From Bermanella sp040371755 (GTDB lineage: Bacteria; Pseudomonadota; Gammaproteobacteria; Pseudomonadales; Oceanobacteraceae): a DNA stretch of 64,000 bases. Of this stretch, positions 9,895 through 19,094 are shown one piece after another; within the stretch, counting starts at the first letter, position 1, and each line of letters opens with the position of its first letter. The translations under genes were made by a program, and so were the position numbers. Location of the stretch: the NCBI RefSeq assembly GCF_040371755.1, contig NZ_BAABWE010000001.1:62001-126000 (forward strand). The letters are read 5' to 3'. Below the pieces are notes generated by a model. That model saw only the letters and a program-made list of their open reading frames with translations, was not told the DNA's origin and searched no databases.

Positions 9895-10223
9895 TTTGGA
9901 TCCTGAGGCTGACTTTTATTATTTTGTGACCAGTTTCCTATATTTTCACCGTATGTCAAAGGTCTTAAAGGCCTTTAGGGTATTTGCTATTAAAAAAAAC
10001 CTACTAATACCTTCTTAGGCAGTATTAACCTATCAAATATTGAGCAGTTGCTTAAAAAAACAACATAATTATTTAATATCAACTATGGTCATACTGAGCC
10101 AAATTGATTTAGTCGGATGTTTCAAATTGGTGTCTATAATTTGATCATATTTGACTTAAATAGACTATTTCGAACGGAAAAGGTTGACTTTTGAGGTCAT
10201 ATTTACGATGGTTCGGCCACCGA

Positions 10224-10243
10224 ATTCAAACGGGCGTATGAAT
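10224..10243. promoter_or_regulatory. Palindromic operator candidate upstream of fadBA (PsrA/FadR-like)
   Basis: ATTCAAAC, a GGGC spacer and GTATGAAT form a 20-bp inverted repeat with 7 of 8 arm bases matching. It lies 143 bp before fadB. The CAAAC-N4-GT(T/A)TG core resembles the binding site of PsrA, the acyl-CoA-sensing TetR repressor of beta-oxidation genes in many gammaproteobacteria. The motif match is from memory and PsrA itself is not in the window. The rest of the gene-free stretch 9895-10385 is AT-rich. It contains a TATAAT hexamer near 10134 without a clear -35 box, and I see no RNA gene in it. Confidence 0.5.
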
Positions 10244-10385
10244 TAGGTTAGTTGGGTGTTTTTATCCAAATGCCCGTAAGTAGCAATTTTGCCCATGAAG
10301 CCAGAATTTGATGATCATTATCACCACTTTCAGGCCAACAGCGATTTTGCATTCACTCAGCTAAAATTAGCGTGGAGATTTGTTG

Positions 10386-12533
10386 ATGATTTACGAAGGT
10401 AAAGCCATCACGGTTAAGCTACTCGAAGACGGCATCGCCGAACTTAACTTCGATTTACAAGGTGAATCTGTAAACAAGTTTGACCGTGTTACATTGGAAG
10501 ATTTAAAAGCTTCTGTTGCAGCACTTAAAGATAACAGCAGTGTTAAAGGTCTTGTTGTTACATCTTCTAAGGACGTTTTCATTGTTGGTGCAGATATCAC
10601 TGAGTTTGGTGATGCATTTAAACAAGACGAAGAGACCATTGCTCAGTGGGTACTTGAGTCAAACGAAATATTTAATGGTATAGAAGATCTTCCATTCCCA
10701 ACAGCAACTGCGATAAACGGTCTTGCTCTTGGTGGTGGTTTTGAAATGTGTCTTGCCACTGACTTACGTGTAATGTCAGAAAAAGCAAAAGTAGGCCTAC
10801 CAGAAGTAAAATTGGGTTTATACCCAGGATTTGGTGGTACGGTTCGTCTACCACGAGTTATCGGTGGTGATAATGCAGTAGAATGGATCTGTATGGGTGC
10901 TGAAAATCGCGCGGCTAAAGCACTTAAGTTTGGTGCTGTTGATGCTGTAGTTGCTCCAGAAGCAGTATTGGATGCAACGCTTTCCATGCTTAAAGCGGCC
11001 ATTGCTGGTGAGATTAACTGGGAAGAAAGACGTGCTGAAAAAACCAGCAAGCTTAAGTTGAACCCAATGGAACAAATGATGACGTTCGAAACGGCTAAAG
11101 GTTTCGTAGCGGGTCAAACTAAGGGTCAATATCCAGCGCCAGTTCAAGCAATTAAGACAATGCAAAAAGCGGCTAACTTTGGTCGTGAAAAAGCATTAGA
11201 AGTTGAAGCGAAGGGTTTTGCTAAGCTAGCTAAAACCACTGAGTCTCAAGCATTAATTGGTTTATTTAATAACGACCAATTGCTGAAGAAAAAAGCAAAA
11301 GATTACGCCAAAATTGCTAAGCCTACTAATAAAGCTGCTGTTTTAGGTGCAGGTATCATGGGCGGCGGTATCGCGTTTGTTTCTGCCCTTAAAGGTACGC
11401 CTATCCTAATGAAAGATATCGCAGAAGCCGGTATCGAGTTGGGTCTTAGTGAAGCAAACAAACTTCTTTCTAAGCGTGTAGAACGTAAGAAAATGAAGCC
11501 TCTTCAAATGGGTGAAGCACTTAATCGTATCCGTCCAACTCTATCTTATGCTGAGTTTGGTGATGTAGATGTGGTTGTAGAAGCGGTTGTGGAAAACCCT
11601 AAAGTTAAAGGCATCGTATTAGCAGAAGTAGAGAGCCACGTAAGTGACAATACAATTGTTGCTTCTAATACATCTACTATCTCTATTGATTTCTTAGCGA
11701 AGAGCGTTAAGCGCCCTGAAAACTTCCTAGGTATGCACTTCTTTAACCCAGTACACATGATGCCTCTAGTAGAAATCATTCGTGGTGAAAAGACTTCAGA
11801 AGAAGCGGTTGCTACTACTGTGGCATATGCTCAAAAAATGGGTAAAACACCAATCGTTGTTAATGATTGCCCTGGCTTCTTAGTTAACCGTGTATTGTTC
11901 CCTTACTTTGGTGGCTTTGCTGGTCTGGTACGTGATGGTGCTGATTTCCGCAAAGTTGATAAAGTAATGGAAAAATTCGGTTTCCCAATGGGTCCAGCTT
12001 ATTTAATGGACGTTGTAGGTATCGATACTGGTAAGCACGCTAACGAAGTTATGGTAGCTGGTTTTCCAGAGCGCATGAGTTCTGATTTTAAATCTGCAAT
12101 GGATGTATTGTACGAAAACGAATTCTACGGTCAGAAAAACAACAAAGGTTTCTACGTTTATGAAACCGATAGAAAGGGCAAGCCTAAGAAAGTATTTGAT
12201 GAATCAATACTTGAATTGTTAGCGCCTGTTGTTGCAGAAGCGAAAGATTTCGACGCGGAAGACATTATTGCACGTTGCATGATTCCAATGTGTATCGAAA
12301 CAGTACGCTGTTTAGAAGAAGGTATCGTAGATACTGCAGCTGAAGCAGACATGGCCCTAATTATGGGTATTGGCTTCCCAGCATTCCGTGGTGGTGCACT
12401 TCGTTACATCGACACCGTTGGTCTAGACAAGTTTGTAGAACTTGCTGACAAATACAAAGACCTTAGCCCTCTATATCACGTAACTGACAAGATGCGTGAC
12501 ATGGCGGCCAAGGGTGAGAAGTATCACGGTTAA
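10386..12533 (+). CDS. fadB: Fatty acid oxidation complex alpha subunit (enoyl-CoA hydratase / 3-hydroxyacyl-CoA dehydrogenase)
   Basis: Multifunctional alpha subunit of beta-oxidation, 715 aa, the length of Pseudomonas FadB. The N-terminal crotonase domain has the oxyanion and catalytic region NGLALGGGFEMC and GLPEVKLGLYPGFGG with both catalytic Glu residues. The C-terminal dehydrogenase has the NAD-binding GAGIMGGGIA (about residue 320) and the catalytic His in MHFFNPVHMMPLVE. I start at ATG 10386 (GGAG 8 bases upstream), which gives the family start MIYEGKAITVKL. Two in-frame TTG codons just before it are less likely. fadA follows after 29 bp with its own ribosome site, so the two form an operon ending in the terminator at 13771. 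Confidence 0.97.
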   Translation: MIYEGKAITVKLLEDGIAELNFDLQGESVNKFDRVTLEDLKASVAALKDNSSVKGLVVTSSKDVFIVGADITEFGDAFKQDEETIAQWVLESNEIFNGIEDLPFPTATAINGLALGGGFEMCLATDLRVMSEKAKVGLPEVKLGLYPGFGGTVRLPRVIGGDNAVEWICMGAENRAAKALKFGAVDAVVAPEAVLDATLSMLKAAIAGEINWEERRAEKTSKLKLNPMEQMMTFETAKGFVAGQTKGQYPAPVQAIKTMQKAANFGREKALEVEAKGFAKLAKTTESQALIGLFNNDQLLKKKAKDYAKIAKPTNKAAVLGAGIMGGGIAFVSALKGTPILMKDIAEAGIELGLSEANKLLSKRVERKKMKPLQMGEALNRIRPTLSYAEFGDVDVVVEAVVENPKVKGIVLAEVESHVSDNTIVASNTSTISIDFLAKSVKRPENFLGMHFFNPVHMMPLVEIIRGEKTSEEAVATTVAYAQKMGKTPIVVNDCPGFLVNRVLFPYFGGFAGLVRDGADFRKVDKVMEKFGFPMGPAYLMDVVGIDTGKHANEVMVAGFPERMSSDFKSAMDVLYENEFYGQKNNKGFYVYETDRKGKPKKVFDESILELLAPVVAEAKDFDAEDIIARCMIPMCIETVRCLEEGIVDTAAEADMALIMGIGFPAFRGGALRYIDTVGLDKFVELADKYKDLSPLYHVTDKMRDMAAKGEKYHG

Positions 12534-12562
12534 TTGGCGAACGTAACGATAGGAGAATAAAT

Positions 12563-13738
12563 ATGAGCTACGAAGATAACGATGTAGTTGTAATTGATGC
12601 AGTGCGTTCACCGATGGGCCGTTCTCGTAACGGTTGTTTCCGCAACGTACGTGCAGAAGAAATTTCTGCCAACTTAATTAATGCGCTTTTTGAGCGTAAC
12701 CCTGGTGCCAATCCAGCTGACGTTGAAGACGTTATCTGGGGTTGTGTTAACCAAACTTTAGAGCAAGGTTTTAACGTTGCTCGCAATATTTCTTTGACAA
12801 CAGTTATACCTAAAGAAGCTGCTGGTCAAACAGTTAACCGTTTATGTGGTTCTGCAATGACTGCCATTCACACAGCTGCTCAAGCCATCAAGACCGGTAA
12901 CGGCGATGTGTTTGTTGTTGGTGGTGTTGAGCATATGGGTCATGTAAATATGCAGCATGGTTTTGATGCAAGTCCTTCAGCGTCTAAGCATTATGCTAAA
13001 GCGTCTAACATGATGGGCTTGACTGCTGAAATGCTTGGTAAAATGCATGGCATTACTCGTCAGGTTCAAGATGAGTTTGGTGCGCGTTCTCACCGCTTAG
13101 CACATAAAGCGACGTTAGAAGGTCACTTCAAAAACGAAATCGTACCTATGTATGGACACGATGCTGAAGGTAAGCAAGTTTTGATCACTGAAGACGAAAC
13201 CATTCGTCCAGAGACCACTGCTGAAAGCCTAGGTAAACTACGTCCAGCATTTGATCCTGTATCGGGTACAGTTACTGCGGGTACATCTTCACAGATTACT
13301 GATGGTGCTGCTGCAATGTTGCTAATGAGCGGTAAGAAAGCGAAAGAGCTTGGTCTTACTCCTCGTGCACGTATCCGTGCTATGGCGGTTGCTGGCTGTG
13401 ACGCAGCTATTATGGGTTACGGTCCTGTTCCTGCAACTAAGAAAGCACTTAAACGTGCTGGCCTAGATGCAAAAGACATCGACTACTGGGAGCTAAACGA
13501 AGCGTTTGCTGCTCAGTCTCTACCATGTGTTAAAGACCTAGGTCTTAAAGATATTGCTGAAGAGCGTATTAATATTCATGGTGGTGCAATTGCATTAGGT
13601 CACCCACTAGGTTGTTCTGGTGCGCGTATCTCTACTACTCTAATCAACGTATTAGAGCAAAAAGATGCGAAACTTGGCGTATCGACCATGTGTATCGGTA
13701 TGGGTCAAGGGATTGCAACAGTATGGGAACGCCTATAA
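12563..13738 (+). CDS. fadA: Acetyl-CoA C-acyltransferase (3-ketoacyl-CoA thiolase), beta subunit
   Basis: 391-aa thiolase that cleaves 3-ketoacyl-CoA to acetyl-CoA and a shortened acyl-CoA, in an alpha2beta2 complex with FadB. Thiolase motifs are complete: nucleophile Cys in NRLCGSAMTAI (about residue 92), NEAFAAQ, GGAIALGHPLGCSGAR with the catalytic His, and the C-terminal CIGMGQG with the second Cys. AGGAGA lies 7 bases before the ATG. It is the second gene of fadBA and is followed by a strong intrinsic terminator. Confidence 0.97.
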   Translation: MSYEDNDVVVIDAVRSPMGRSRNGCFRNVRAEEISANLINALFERNPGANPADVEDVIWGCVNQTLEQGFNVARNISLTTVIPKEAAGQTVNRLCGSAMTAIHTAAQAIKTGNGDVFVVGGVEHMGHVNMQHGFDASPSASKHYAKASNMMGLTAEMLGKMHGITRQVQDEFGARSHRLAHKATLEGHFKNEIVPMYGHDAEGKQVLITEDETIRPETTAESLGKLRPAFDPVSGTVTAGTSSQITDGAAAMLLMSGKKAKELGLTPRARIRAMAVAGCDAAIMGYGPVPATKKALKRAGLDAKDIDYWELNEAFAAQSLPCVKDLGLKDIAEERINIHGGAIALGHPLGCSGARISTTLINVLEQKDAKLGVSTMCIGMGQGIATVWERL

Positions 13739-13770
13739 TTAGCATTGTTGCTAAAATATAGCCCAGCGAA

Positions 13771-13799
13771 AAAGGCCAAGTGTATACTTGGCCTTTTTT
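13771..13799 (+). terminator. Rho-independent terminator of fadBA
   Basis: A 10-bp perfect stem (AAAGGCCAAG / CTTGGCCTTT) with a 6-base loop is followed by a T run. It starts 33 bp after the fadA stop. Confidence 0.9.
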
Positions 13800-13821
13800 A
13801 TTGTTAAGGAAAAGGTGTGAG

Positions 13822-14034
13822 ATGATTCAAGCAGGAATTTACCAGCACTACAAAGGTCCACTGTATAAAGTGATAGGGTGTGCTCAACATAGCGAAACCC
13901 AAGAATGGTTAGTCTATTATCAGGCTCTATATGGCGACTATGGTTACTGGGTTAGGCCTCTTGAAATGTTTCAAGAGACAGTGGTGATAGAGGGTGAAGA
14001 GGTAGCGCGTTTTAAGTGTATAAAACAAGACTAG
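13822..14034 (+). CDS. DUF1653 family protein
   Basis: Small 70-aa protein with the DUF1653 layout: GIYQHYKGPLYKVIG near the start, then ALYGDYGYWVRPLEMF and a C-terminal acidic strand. The function of the family is not known to me. ATG 13822 is chosen because AAGG lies just upstream and the family starts at this GxYxHYKG block. A longer frame would run back into the fadBA terminator. It overlaps the convergent gene 14031-14807 by 4 bases. Confidence 0.82.
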   Translation: MIQAGIYQHYKGPLYKVIGCAQHSETQEWLVYYQALYGDYGYWVRPLEMFQETVVIEGEEVARFKCIKQD

Positions 14035-14807
14035 TCTTTTCTGGCTTTTCCTGACATGACATTTAAATCTGTGGGAAAGCCGAATTCATCTTGTGTGTTT
14101 TCCGCTTCTTGCTGTTTTTCAATTTTGTCTTTTATTACGTTGCCAAATATCTTTTGATTTTTTTCAGTTATGCTTCGTATGTGTTCATGTTTGTTTTCAT
14201 ATTTAACATTAGACTCAATGAGTAGCTTTTTAGCATATTTGTAATAGTTTGTGGCTACGGCTGGATTTTTATTTTCTCCGGCTATATCGCCTAATTTTTC
14301 ATAAGCGGCTACTTCTAAGTGAAGTTGTTTTTGTTTCAGCTGATTTTCTAGTTCCATATAGGTTTCAGTGTGAATGATATTTTTACTGGTTGCGGCTTTT
14401 AAAATTTTTAAAATACTCGCAAAAGTATTTTTACAGTGCTTGATTTCAAAATCATTAGTGAGCTCTAGTGTTGCCGCACTGGGGTTATATTGGGTTTTAA
14501 ATGTGTCGGCTTGTGCTAATAGTCCACCTGTGTCTTGTTGCGGAAAGATATGCTCACGCTGGTTCAGAATGTACGCATAATATTGCAGTAATGTCTCAAT
14601 AACTTCGGCGTTACCCACTAGGTCTTTAGCATCTTGAATAATCTCCCAGACTTCACCTGCACGGTGTAATAACCGCTTAGATTTGGCAATTAATAAACGT
14701 AATTCTTGTTCTTTTTGGGCCACTTTTTGGGCATAAATAATGCCGCCAATGACTAATAATAGAAATATAAACGCGCCGAAATAAGCCATAAAGTTTGCAC
14801 AATCCAT
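14031..14807 (-). CDS. Membrane-anchored helical protein of unknown function
   Basis: 258 aa. One N-terminal transmembrane helix (FMAYFGAFIFLLLVIGGIIY) is followed by a long, charged, mostly helical cytoplasmic or periplasmic region, including possible tetratricopeptide-like helices near YEKLGDIAGENKNPAVATNYY. No catalytic motif is visible. It lies between DUF1653 and topA on the opposite strand and may share the topA intergenic region for its promoter. Family not recognised. Confidence 0.65.
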   Translation of the reverse strand: MDCANFMAYFGAFIFLLLVIGGIIYAQKVAQKEQELRLLIAKSKRLLHRAGEVWEIIQDAKDLVGNAEVIETLLQYYAYILNQREHIFPQQDTGGLLAQADTFKTQYNPSAATLELTNDFEIKHCKNTFASILKILKAATSKNIIHTETYMELENQLKQKQLHLEVAAYEKLGDIAGENKNPAVATNYYKYAKKLLIESNVKYENKHEHIRSITEKNQKIFGNVIKDKIEKQQEAENTQDEFGFPTDLNVMSGKARKD

Positions 14808-14912
14808 TTTTAACAGCTAGATCTTTCTTTTAGTGTAGCAGTTGAAATGAGCTTCATTGAGTACAAATATTAAGCATTTCACGTCTCGTTTGGCACTTTA
14901 TAGGGTTTTTAC

Positions 14913-14941
14913 TTGACCGATGAATTTTCGGCCCTTATATA
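14913..14941 (+). promoter_or_regulatory. Promoter of topA (sigma70 type)
   Basis: TTGACC and TATATA are separated by exactly 17 bp and end 44 bp before the topA ATG. This is the best sigma70 match I found in the window. Confidence 0.7.
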
Positions 14942-14985
14942 TGGGCCAGCCAAATTTAGGACATACCTAGGGAATCGCAAGGTAT

Positions 14986-17703
14986 ATGGGAAAATCGCTC
15001 GTAATTGTCGAATCACCGGCAAAAGCTAAAACTATAAATAAATATCTGGGCAATGACTTTATTGTTAAATCCTCAGTGGGCCACGTTCGTGACCTACCAA
15101 CAGGAGCCAATAAACAGCCAGTGGATGCCAAAGAACGTGCTCGCCAAGCTGCGATTACACGTAAATTGTCCCCTGAAGATAAAATCATTCATAAAAAGAA
15201 GAAAGACAAGATCAATCTTATTAATAAGATGGGTGTCGATCCGGAAAATGACTGGAAAGCTCAATATGAAATACTGCCAGGTAAAGAAAAGGTGGTCGCT
15301 GAGCTGCAAAAGCTAGCTAAAGATGCTGACACTATCTATCTCGCGACGGATTTGGATAGAGAAGGGGAAGCCATTGCTTGGCATTTAAAAGAAGTAATTG
15401 GTAATACTGGTGCTGAATATAAGCGCGTAGTATTCAATGAAATCACTAAAACAGCCATTCAGGCCGCCTTTGAGCAGCCGTCAGTACTTGATCAGGCAAG
15501 AGTGGACGCTCAGCAGGCTCGCCGCTTTCTAGACCGTGTTGTGGGCTTTATGGTATCACCATTGCTATGGGCTAAAATTGCACGGGGTTTATCTGCAGGC
15601 CGAGTTCAGTCTGTGGCGGTGCGTCTTGTGGTTGAGCGTGAAGCAGAAATTCGTGCATTTGTACCAGAAGAGTACTGGGAAACCTTCAGTCAACTTACAT
15701 CCAAACAAAAAGATGCCATTCGCTTTCAGGTGACAAAAGAAGCGGGTCAAGAATATAAGCCTGATAATGAAAAACAAGCTATGGCGGCGGTAGCTAAGCT
15801 AGAGAGCCAACCATATGAGATTGTTCAGCGTGAAGATAAGCCCACTAAATCAAAGCCAGCGGCACCGTTCATCACCTCTACACTTCAGCAAGCAGCCAGT
15901 ACCCGTTTAGGCTTTAGTGTTAAAAAGACAATGATGATGGCGCAGCGTTTGTATGAAGCAGGTTACATCACCTATATGCGTACAGACTCAACGAACTTGA
16001 GTAAAGAAGCTGTCGAAGGGGCAAGGGAGTATATTAACTCAAAATTCGGCGATAAGTACCTGCCTGAGTCCCCACGTATATATAGTAGCAAGGATGGCGC
16101 ACAAGAGGCTCACGAAGCGATACGCCCATCCGATGTACGTATGAGCTCGAATCTTCTAAACGCCATGGAGCCGGACGCACACAAGCTTTACGACCTAATC
16201 CGGAATCGCTTTCTTGCATGTCAAATGGCTGATGCAGAGTTTACTAGTAGTACGTTAACGGCGAAATGCGGCGATTTTGAGCTTAAAGCGAAAGGACGCG
16301 TTATACGCTTTGAAGGGCATATGGCAGCCATGAGCGCCGTATCCAAAGGAGAGGATGACAAAGTCCTCCCAGACTTAAAAGCAGGAGATGGGTTAGATTT
16401 AGTAGAAGTCGAGCCTAAGCAGCATTTCACTAAGCCTACCGCTCGCTTTAATGAAGCCAGCCTTGTGCGCGAGTTAGAGAAGCGTGGAATTGGGCGACCA
16501 TCTACCTACGCATCAATTATCTCAACCATTCAAGATCGTGGGTATGTACGCCTTGAAGGGCGTCGCTTTTATGCCGAAAAAATGGGTGAAATCGTTACTT
16601 CTCGCCTAGAAGAAAACTTTAACGACTTAATGGATTACGGCTTTACTGCCAGCATGGAAGAGCAATTAGATGATATTGCTGAAGGTCGTGAAAAGTGGAA
16701 ATCAGTTTTAAATGAATTTTACCAAGATTTCTCGTTAAAACTTGATAAGGCCAGTAACGAAGATGGTATGCGTCTTAATTCACCTGTGCCTACCGACATC
16801 GAGTGTCCAGAATGTGGTCGTCATATGATGATTCGTACCGGCTCTACAGGTGTATTCTTAGGTTGTGAGGGCTATGCCTTGCCACCAAAAGAGCGCTGTA
16901 CCAAAACCATGAACCTGACATCAGGTGATGAAGCAATTAGCGCAGATGATGATGAAGAAGCAGAAAGCCGTCGTTTGCGTGAAAAGCGCCGTTGCAAAAT
17001 TTGTAGCGCAGCAATGGAAAGCTACCTACTGGATGAAAAACGTAAATTACATATTTGCGGTAACAATCCAGATTGTGAGGGTGTTGAAGTTGAAGCCGGA
17101 GAATTTAAGATTAAAGGCTATGAAGGCCCAACTCTTGAATGTGATAAATGCAGCAGTGAAATGCAGCTTAAAAACGGTCGCTTTGGTAAATACTTTGGCT
17201 GTATGAATGAAGAGTGTAAAAATACTCGTAAGTTGCTTAAAAGTGGCCAGCCAGCACCACCAAAAATGGACCCAGTGCCATGTCCTGAGCTTCAATGTGA
17301 TAAAGTGGAAGATACTTACATATTGCGTGACGGTGCAGCAGGTTTATTCTTGGCGGCGAGTCAGTTTCCTAAAAATCGTGAAACCCGAGCACCCAAGGTG
17401 TTTGAGTTGATTCCACACAAAGCAGAGCTACCAGAAAAGTACCATTACTTAACTGAGGCACCTGTTAAAGACTCTGATGGTAATCCGACCACTGTTCGAT
17501 ACAGTCGCAAGACTGCTCAGATATATGTGGCATCAGATAATGAAGAAGGTAAAGCAACTGGGTGGAGTGCATTTTACGAAGATGGTAAGTGGGCTATAAC
17601 TGAGAAAAAATCATCAGCCAAAAAGACCAGTGCCAAAAAGAAAACAAGCGCTAAGAAAAAGACCAGCGCAAAAAAGAAAACCACTGCCAAGAAAGCAAAA
17701 TAA
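14986..17703 (+). CDS. topA: DNA topoisomerase I (type IA)
   Basis: Relaxes negatively supercoiled DNA through a 5'-phosphotyrosine intermediate. The TOPRIM domain has VESPAKAKTI and the metal-binding DLDREGEAIAWH (about 122-133). The catalytic Tyr is Y330 in YITYMRTDSTN. Three Cys4-type zinc ribbons follow (about 605-745: CPECG, CKIC, CDKC). 905 aa is a normal proteobacterial length. The last about 30 residues are a low-complexity, Lys-rich tail of near-identical SAKKKT units, probably a DNA- or RNA polymerase-contacting extension. AAGG lies 5 bases before the ATG. Confidence 0.97.
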   Translation: MGKSLVIVESPAKAKTINKYLGNDFIVKSSVGHVRDLPTGANKQPVDAKERARQAAITRKLSPEDKIIHKKKKDKINLINKMGVDPENDWKAQYEILPGKEKVVAELQKLAKDADTIYLATDLDREGEAIAWHLKEVIGNTGAEYKRVVFNEITKTAIQAAFEQPSVLDQARVDAQQARRFLDRVVGFMVSPLLWAKIARGLSAGRVQSVAVRLVVEREAEIRAFVPEEYWETFSQLTSKQKDAIRFQVTKEAGQEYKPDNEKQAMAAVAKLESQPYEIVQREDKPTKSKPAAPFITSTLQQAASTRLGFSVKKTMMMAQRLYEAGYITYMRTDSTNLSKEAVEGAREYINSKFGDKYLPESPRIYSSKDGAQEAHEAIRPSDVRMSSNLLNAMEPDAHKLYDLIRNRFLACQMADAEFTSSTLTAKCGDFELKAKGRVIRFEGHMAAMSAVSKGEDDKVLPDLKAGDGLDLVEVEPKQHFTKPTARFNEASLVRELEKRGIGRPSTYASIISTIQDRGYVRLEGRRFYAEKMGEIVTSRLEENFNDLMDYGFTASMEEQLDDIAEGREKWKSVLNEFYQDFSLKLDKASNEDGMRLNSPVPTDIECPECGRHMMIRTGSTGVFLGCEGYALPPKERCTKTMNLTSGDEAISADDDEEAESRRLREKRRCKICSAAMESYLLDEKRKLHICGNNPDCEGVEVEAGEFKIKGYEGPTLECDKCSSEMQLKNGRFGKYFGCMNEECKNTRKLLKSGQPAPPKMDPVPCPELQCDKVEDTYILRDGAAGLFLAASQFPKNRETRAPKVFELIPHKAELPEKYHYLTEAPVKDSDGNPTTVRYSRKTAQIYVASDNEEGKATGWSAFYEDGKWAITEKKSSAKKTSAKKKTSAKKKTSAKKKTTAKKAK

Positions 17704-17721
17704 GCTGATTTGGTAATAAGA

Positions 17722-17746
17722 AACCCAGCTTAGTGCTGGGTTTTTT
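17722..17746 (+). terminator. Rho-independent terminator of topA
   Basis: Stem AACCCAGC / GCTGGGTT with a 5-base loop and a T run, 19 bp after the topA stop. Confidence 0.88.
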
Positions 17747-17759
17747 GTTTAGGAATATT

Positions 17760-18176
17760 ATGAATACAAAAATATATAAACGCGTGCATTCATTAGCAGA
17801 GAGTCTAATGAAGGCGGCACAAAAAAAAGACCAAATTACCTTTGATGCTTTGTATGGTGAGCTTAATAAAATTTGTTTAGAGCACGAAGGGCAAGAGAAG
17901 GATCACCCTGTTCAGTGGGAGACTTTAGCAGATTTTACCGATGATATAGCTCAAGCTGCAGTATATTATCGCAAAGCACTAGAAAAAGCTGAAATAATAG
18001 GTTCAGCTGATTTTTGCTCTTCTATTCGATTTTCATTGGCCAATATGTTGATTGAGCTAAATCAAACTCAAGAGGCTATCGAAGTGCTTAGAGAAGCAAA
18101 ATTAGTATCGGCAAATATTGAAGATAAAGCCCTTAAAAATGAAATTCATGATTTGCTTCATTCTTTAATTAATTAA
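17760..18176 (+). CDS. TPR-like small helical protein
   Basis: 138 aa with no signal peptide. Helical repeats with spacing and residues like tetratricopeptide repeats are visible, for example DDIAQAAVYYRKALEKAEIIG followed by SIRFSLANMLIELNQTQEAIEVLREA. It probably acts as a cytoplasmic protein-interaction module. ATG 17760 (AGGA 6 bases upstream) is preferred over an upstream frame that overlaps the topA terminator. The M48-like gene follows after 11 bp, so the two probably form an operon. Confidence 0.7.
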   Translation: MNTKIYKRVHSLAESLMKAAQKKDQITFDALYGELNKICLEHEGQEKDHPVQWETLADFTDDIAQAAVYYRKALEKAEIIGSADFCSSIRFSLANMLIELNQTQEAIEVLREAKLVSANIEDKALKNEIHDLLHSLIN

Positions 18177-18187
18177 GTATTTGCTGT

Positions 18188-18691
18188 ATGCGTGAAGTTG
18201 ATCGTTATTTGGCTGGCTATGCGGACTCTGTACGGGAGCAGGTGGTTCGTTTAATCGAAGCGGGTAGGTTGCAAGCCTACTTGCTTGATCGTTATTCTAA
18301 AAGTCATGATGTAAAGTCAGATGCCGATTTACGTGAATTTGTAATGTCCTACAAAAATCAATATCTTAAAAAGTCTTCCCCGTTAAGTAAGGTGATTTAC
18401 GATAATAAAATTCATGTAATTAAAAACGCACTGGGTACTCATAGTTATGTGAATAGGGTGCAAGGCAGTAAAATTAAAAGTAAAAATGAAATTCACATAA
18501 GCTCTGTGTTTAAAGCAGCGCCAAAAGCATTCTTAGATATGATTGTCGTACATGAGTTGGCTCATATAAAAGAAAAAGATCACAATAAAGCGTTTTATCA
18601 GCTATGCCAGCATATGCTGCCAGATTATCATCAGCTTGAATTTGATATGCGTTTATACTTGTTACAAAAACAACTACATGTCATTCAGTGA
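18188..18691 (+). CDS. YgjP-like (DUF45/WLM-type) zinc metallopeptidase
   Basis: 167 aa. The C-terminal half contains HELAHIKEKDH, an HExxH zinc site with a third His ligand candidate downstream, preceded by IVV. This is the pattern of the YgjP/SprT-like small metallopeptidase group. There is no signal peptide, so it is probably cytoplasmic. The substrate is unknown. It follows the TPR gene closely. Confidence 0.75.
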   Translation: MREVDRYLAGYADSVREQVVRLIEAGRLQAYLLDRYSKSHDVKSDADLREFVMSYKNQYLKKSSPLSKVIYDNKIHVIKNALGTHSYVNRVQGSKIKSKNEIHISSVFKAAPKAFLDMIVVHELAHIKEKDHNKAFYQLCQHMLPDYHQLEFDMRLYLLQKQLHVIQ

Positions 18692-19094
18692 CAATTCCTG
18701 CGATTACAATTATCCCCGCTCCCATGGATATGGCTTGTTAAGCGTTAAAATTCACCGCTGAGTCCGCTTTATATACTAGGTTGAGCTGCTCCTAGTTTGT
18801 TGTATTTAGTGTTGAAAAAATAAACTGCTGTGCCAATGACTTAATAAGGCGTATAGTGCAGCGGTTAGTCTTTCAATTATCGAGCCTATTGGTCGTACGC
18901 CACTATCCTCTTTATTTTATTCTGTTGCTTGTAAGCAACACTCTAGATTTACTACCGCACCTTTTTATGACTTTCAATTTTTGAGGGTTATTAATCTATA
19001 TAATTCTTTGCTCTTTATTGAATGAAGAAGTACTGCGAAACGTATAACGCTGAGCAAGTGTGCCTGTCAATTTCCGAATGCTTTTAGGAATGTC
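18692..19094 (+). other. Gene-free stretch with a short palindrome
   Basis: No ORF with coding character and no tRNA cloverleaf could be assembled. It contains an 18-bp near-perfect palindrome (TGTTGCTT, GT, AAGCAACA) at 18923-18940 and a pair of 6-bp arms, GGCGTA / TACGCC, about 50 bp apart just before it. Either could be a regulator site or part of an unassigned RNA. Confidence 0.35.

Noticed and set aside
18850..18915. tRNA-like arms (GGCGTA / TACGCC)
   Set aside because: No anticodon arm, T-loop GTTCRA or CCA-type end could be fitted to a cloverleaf.
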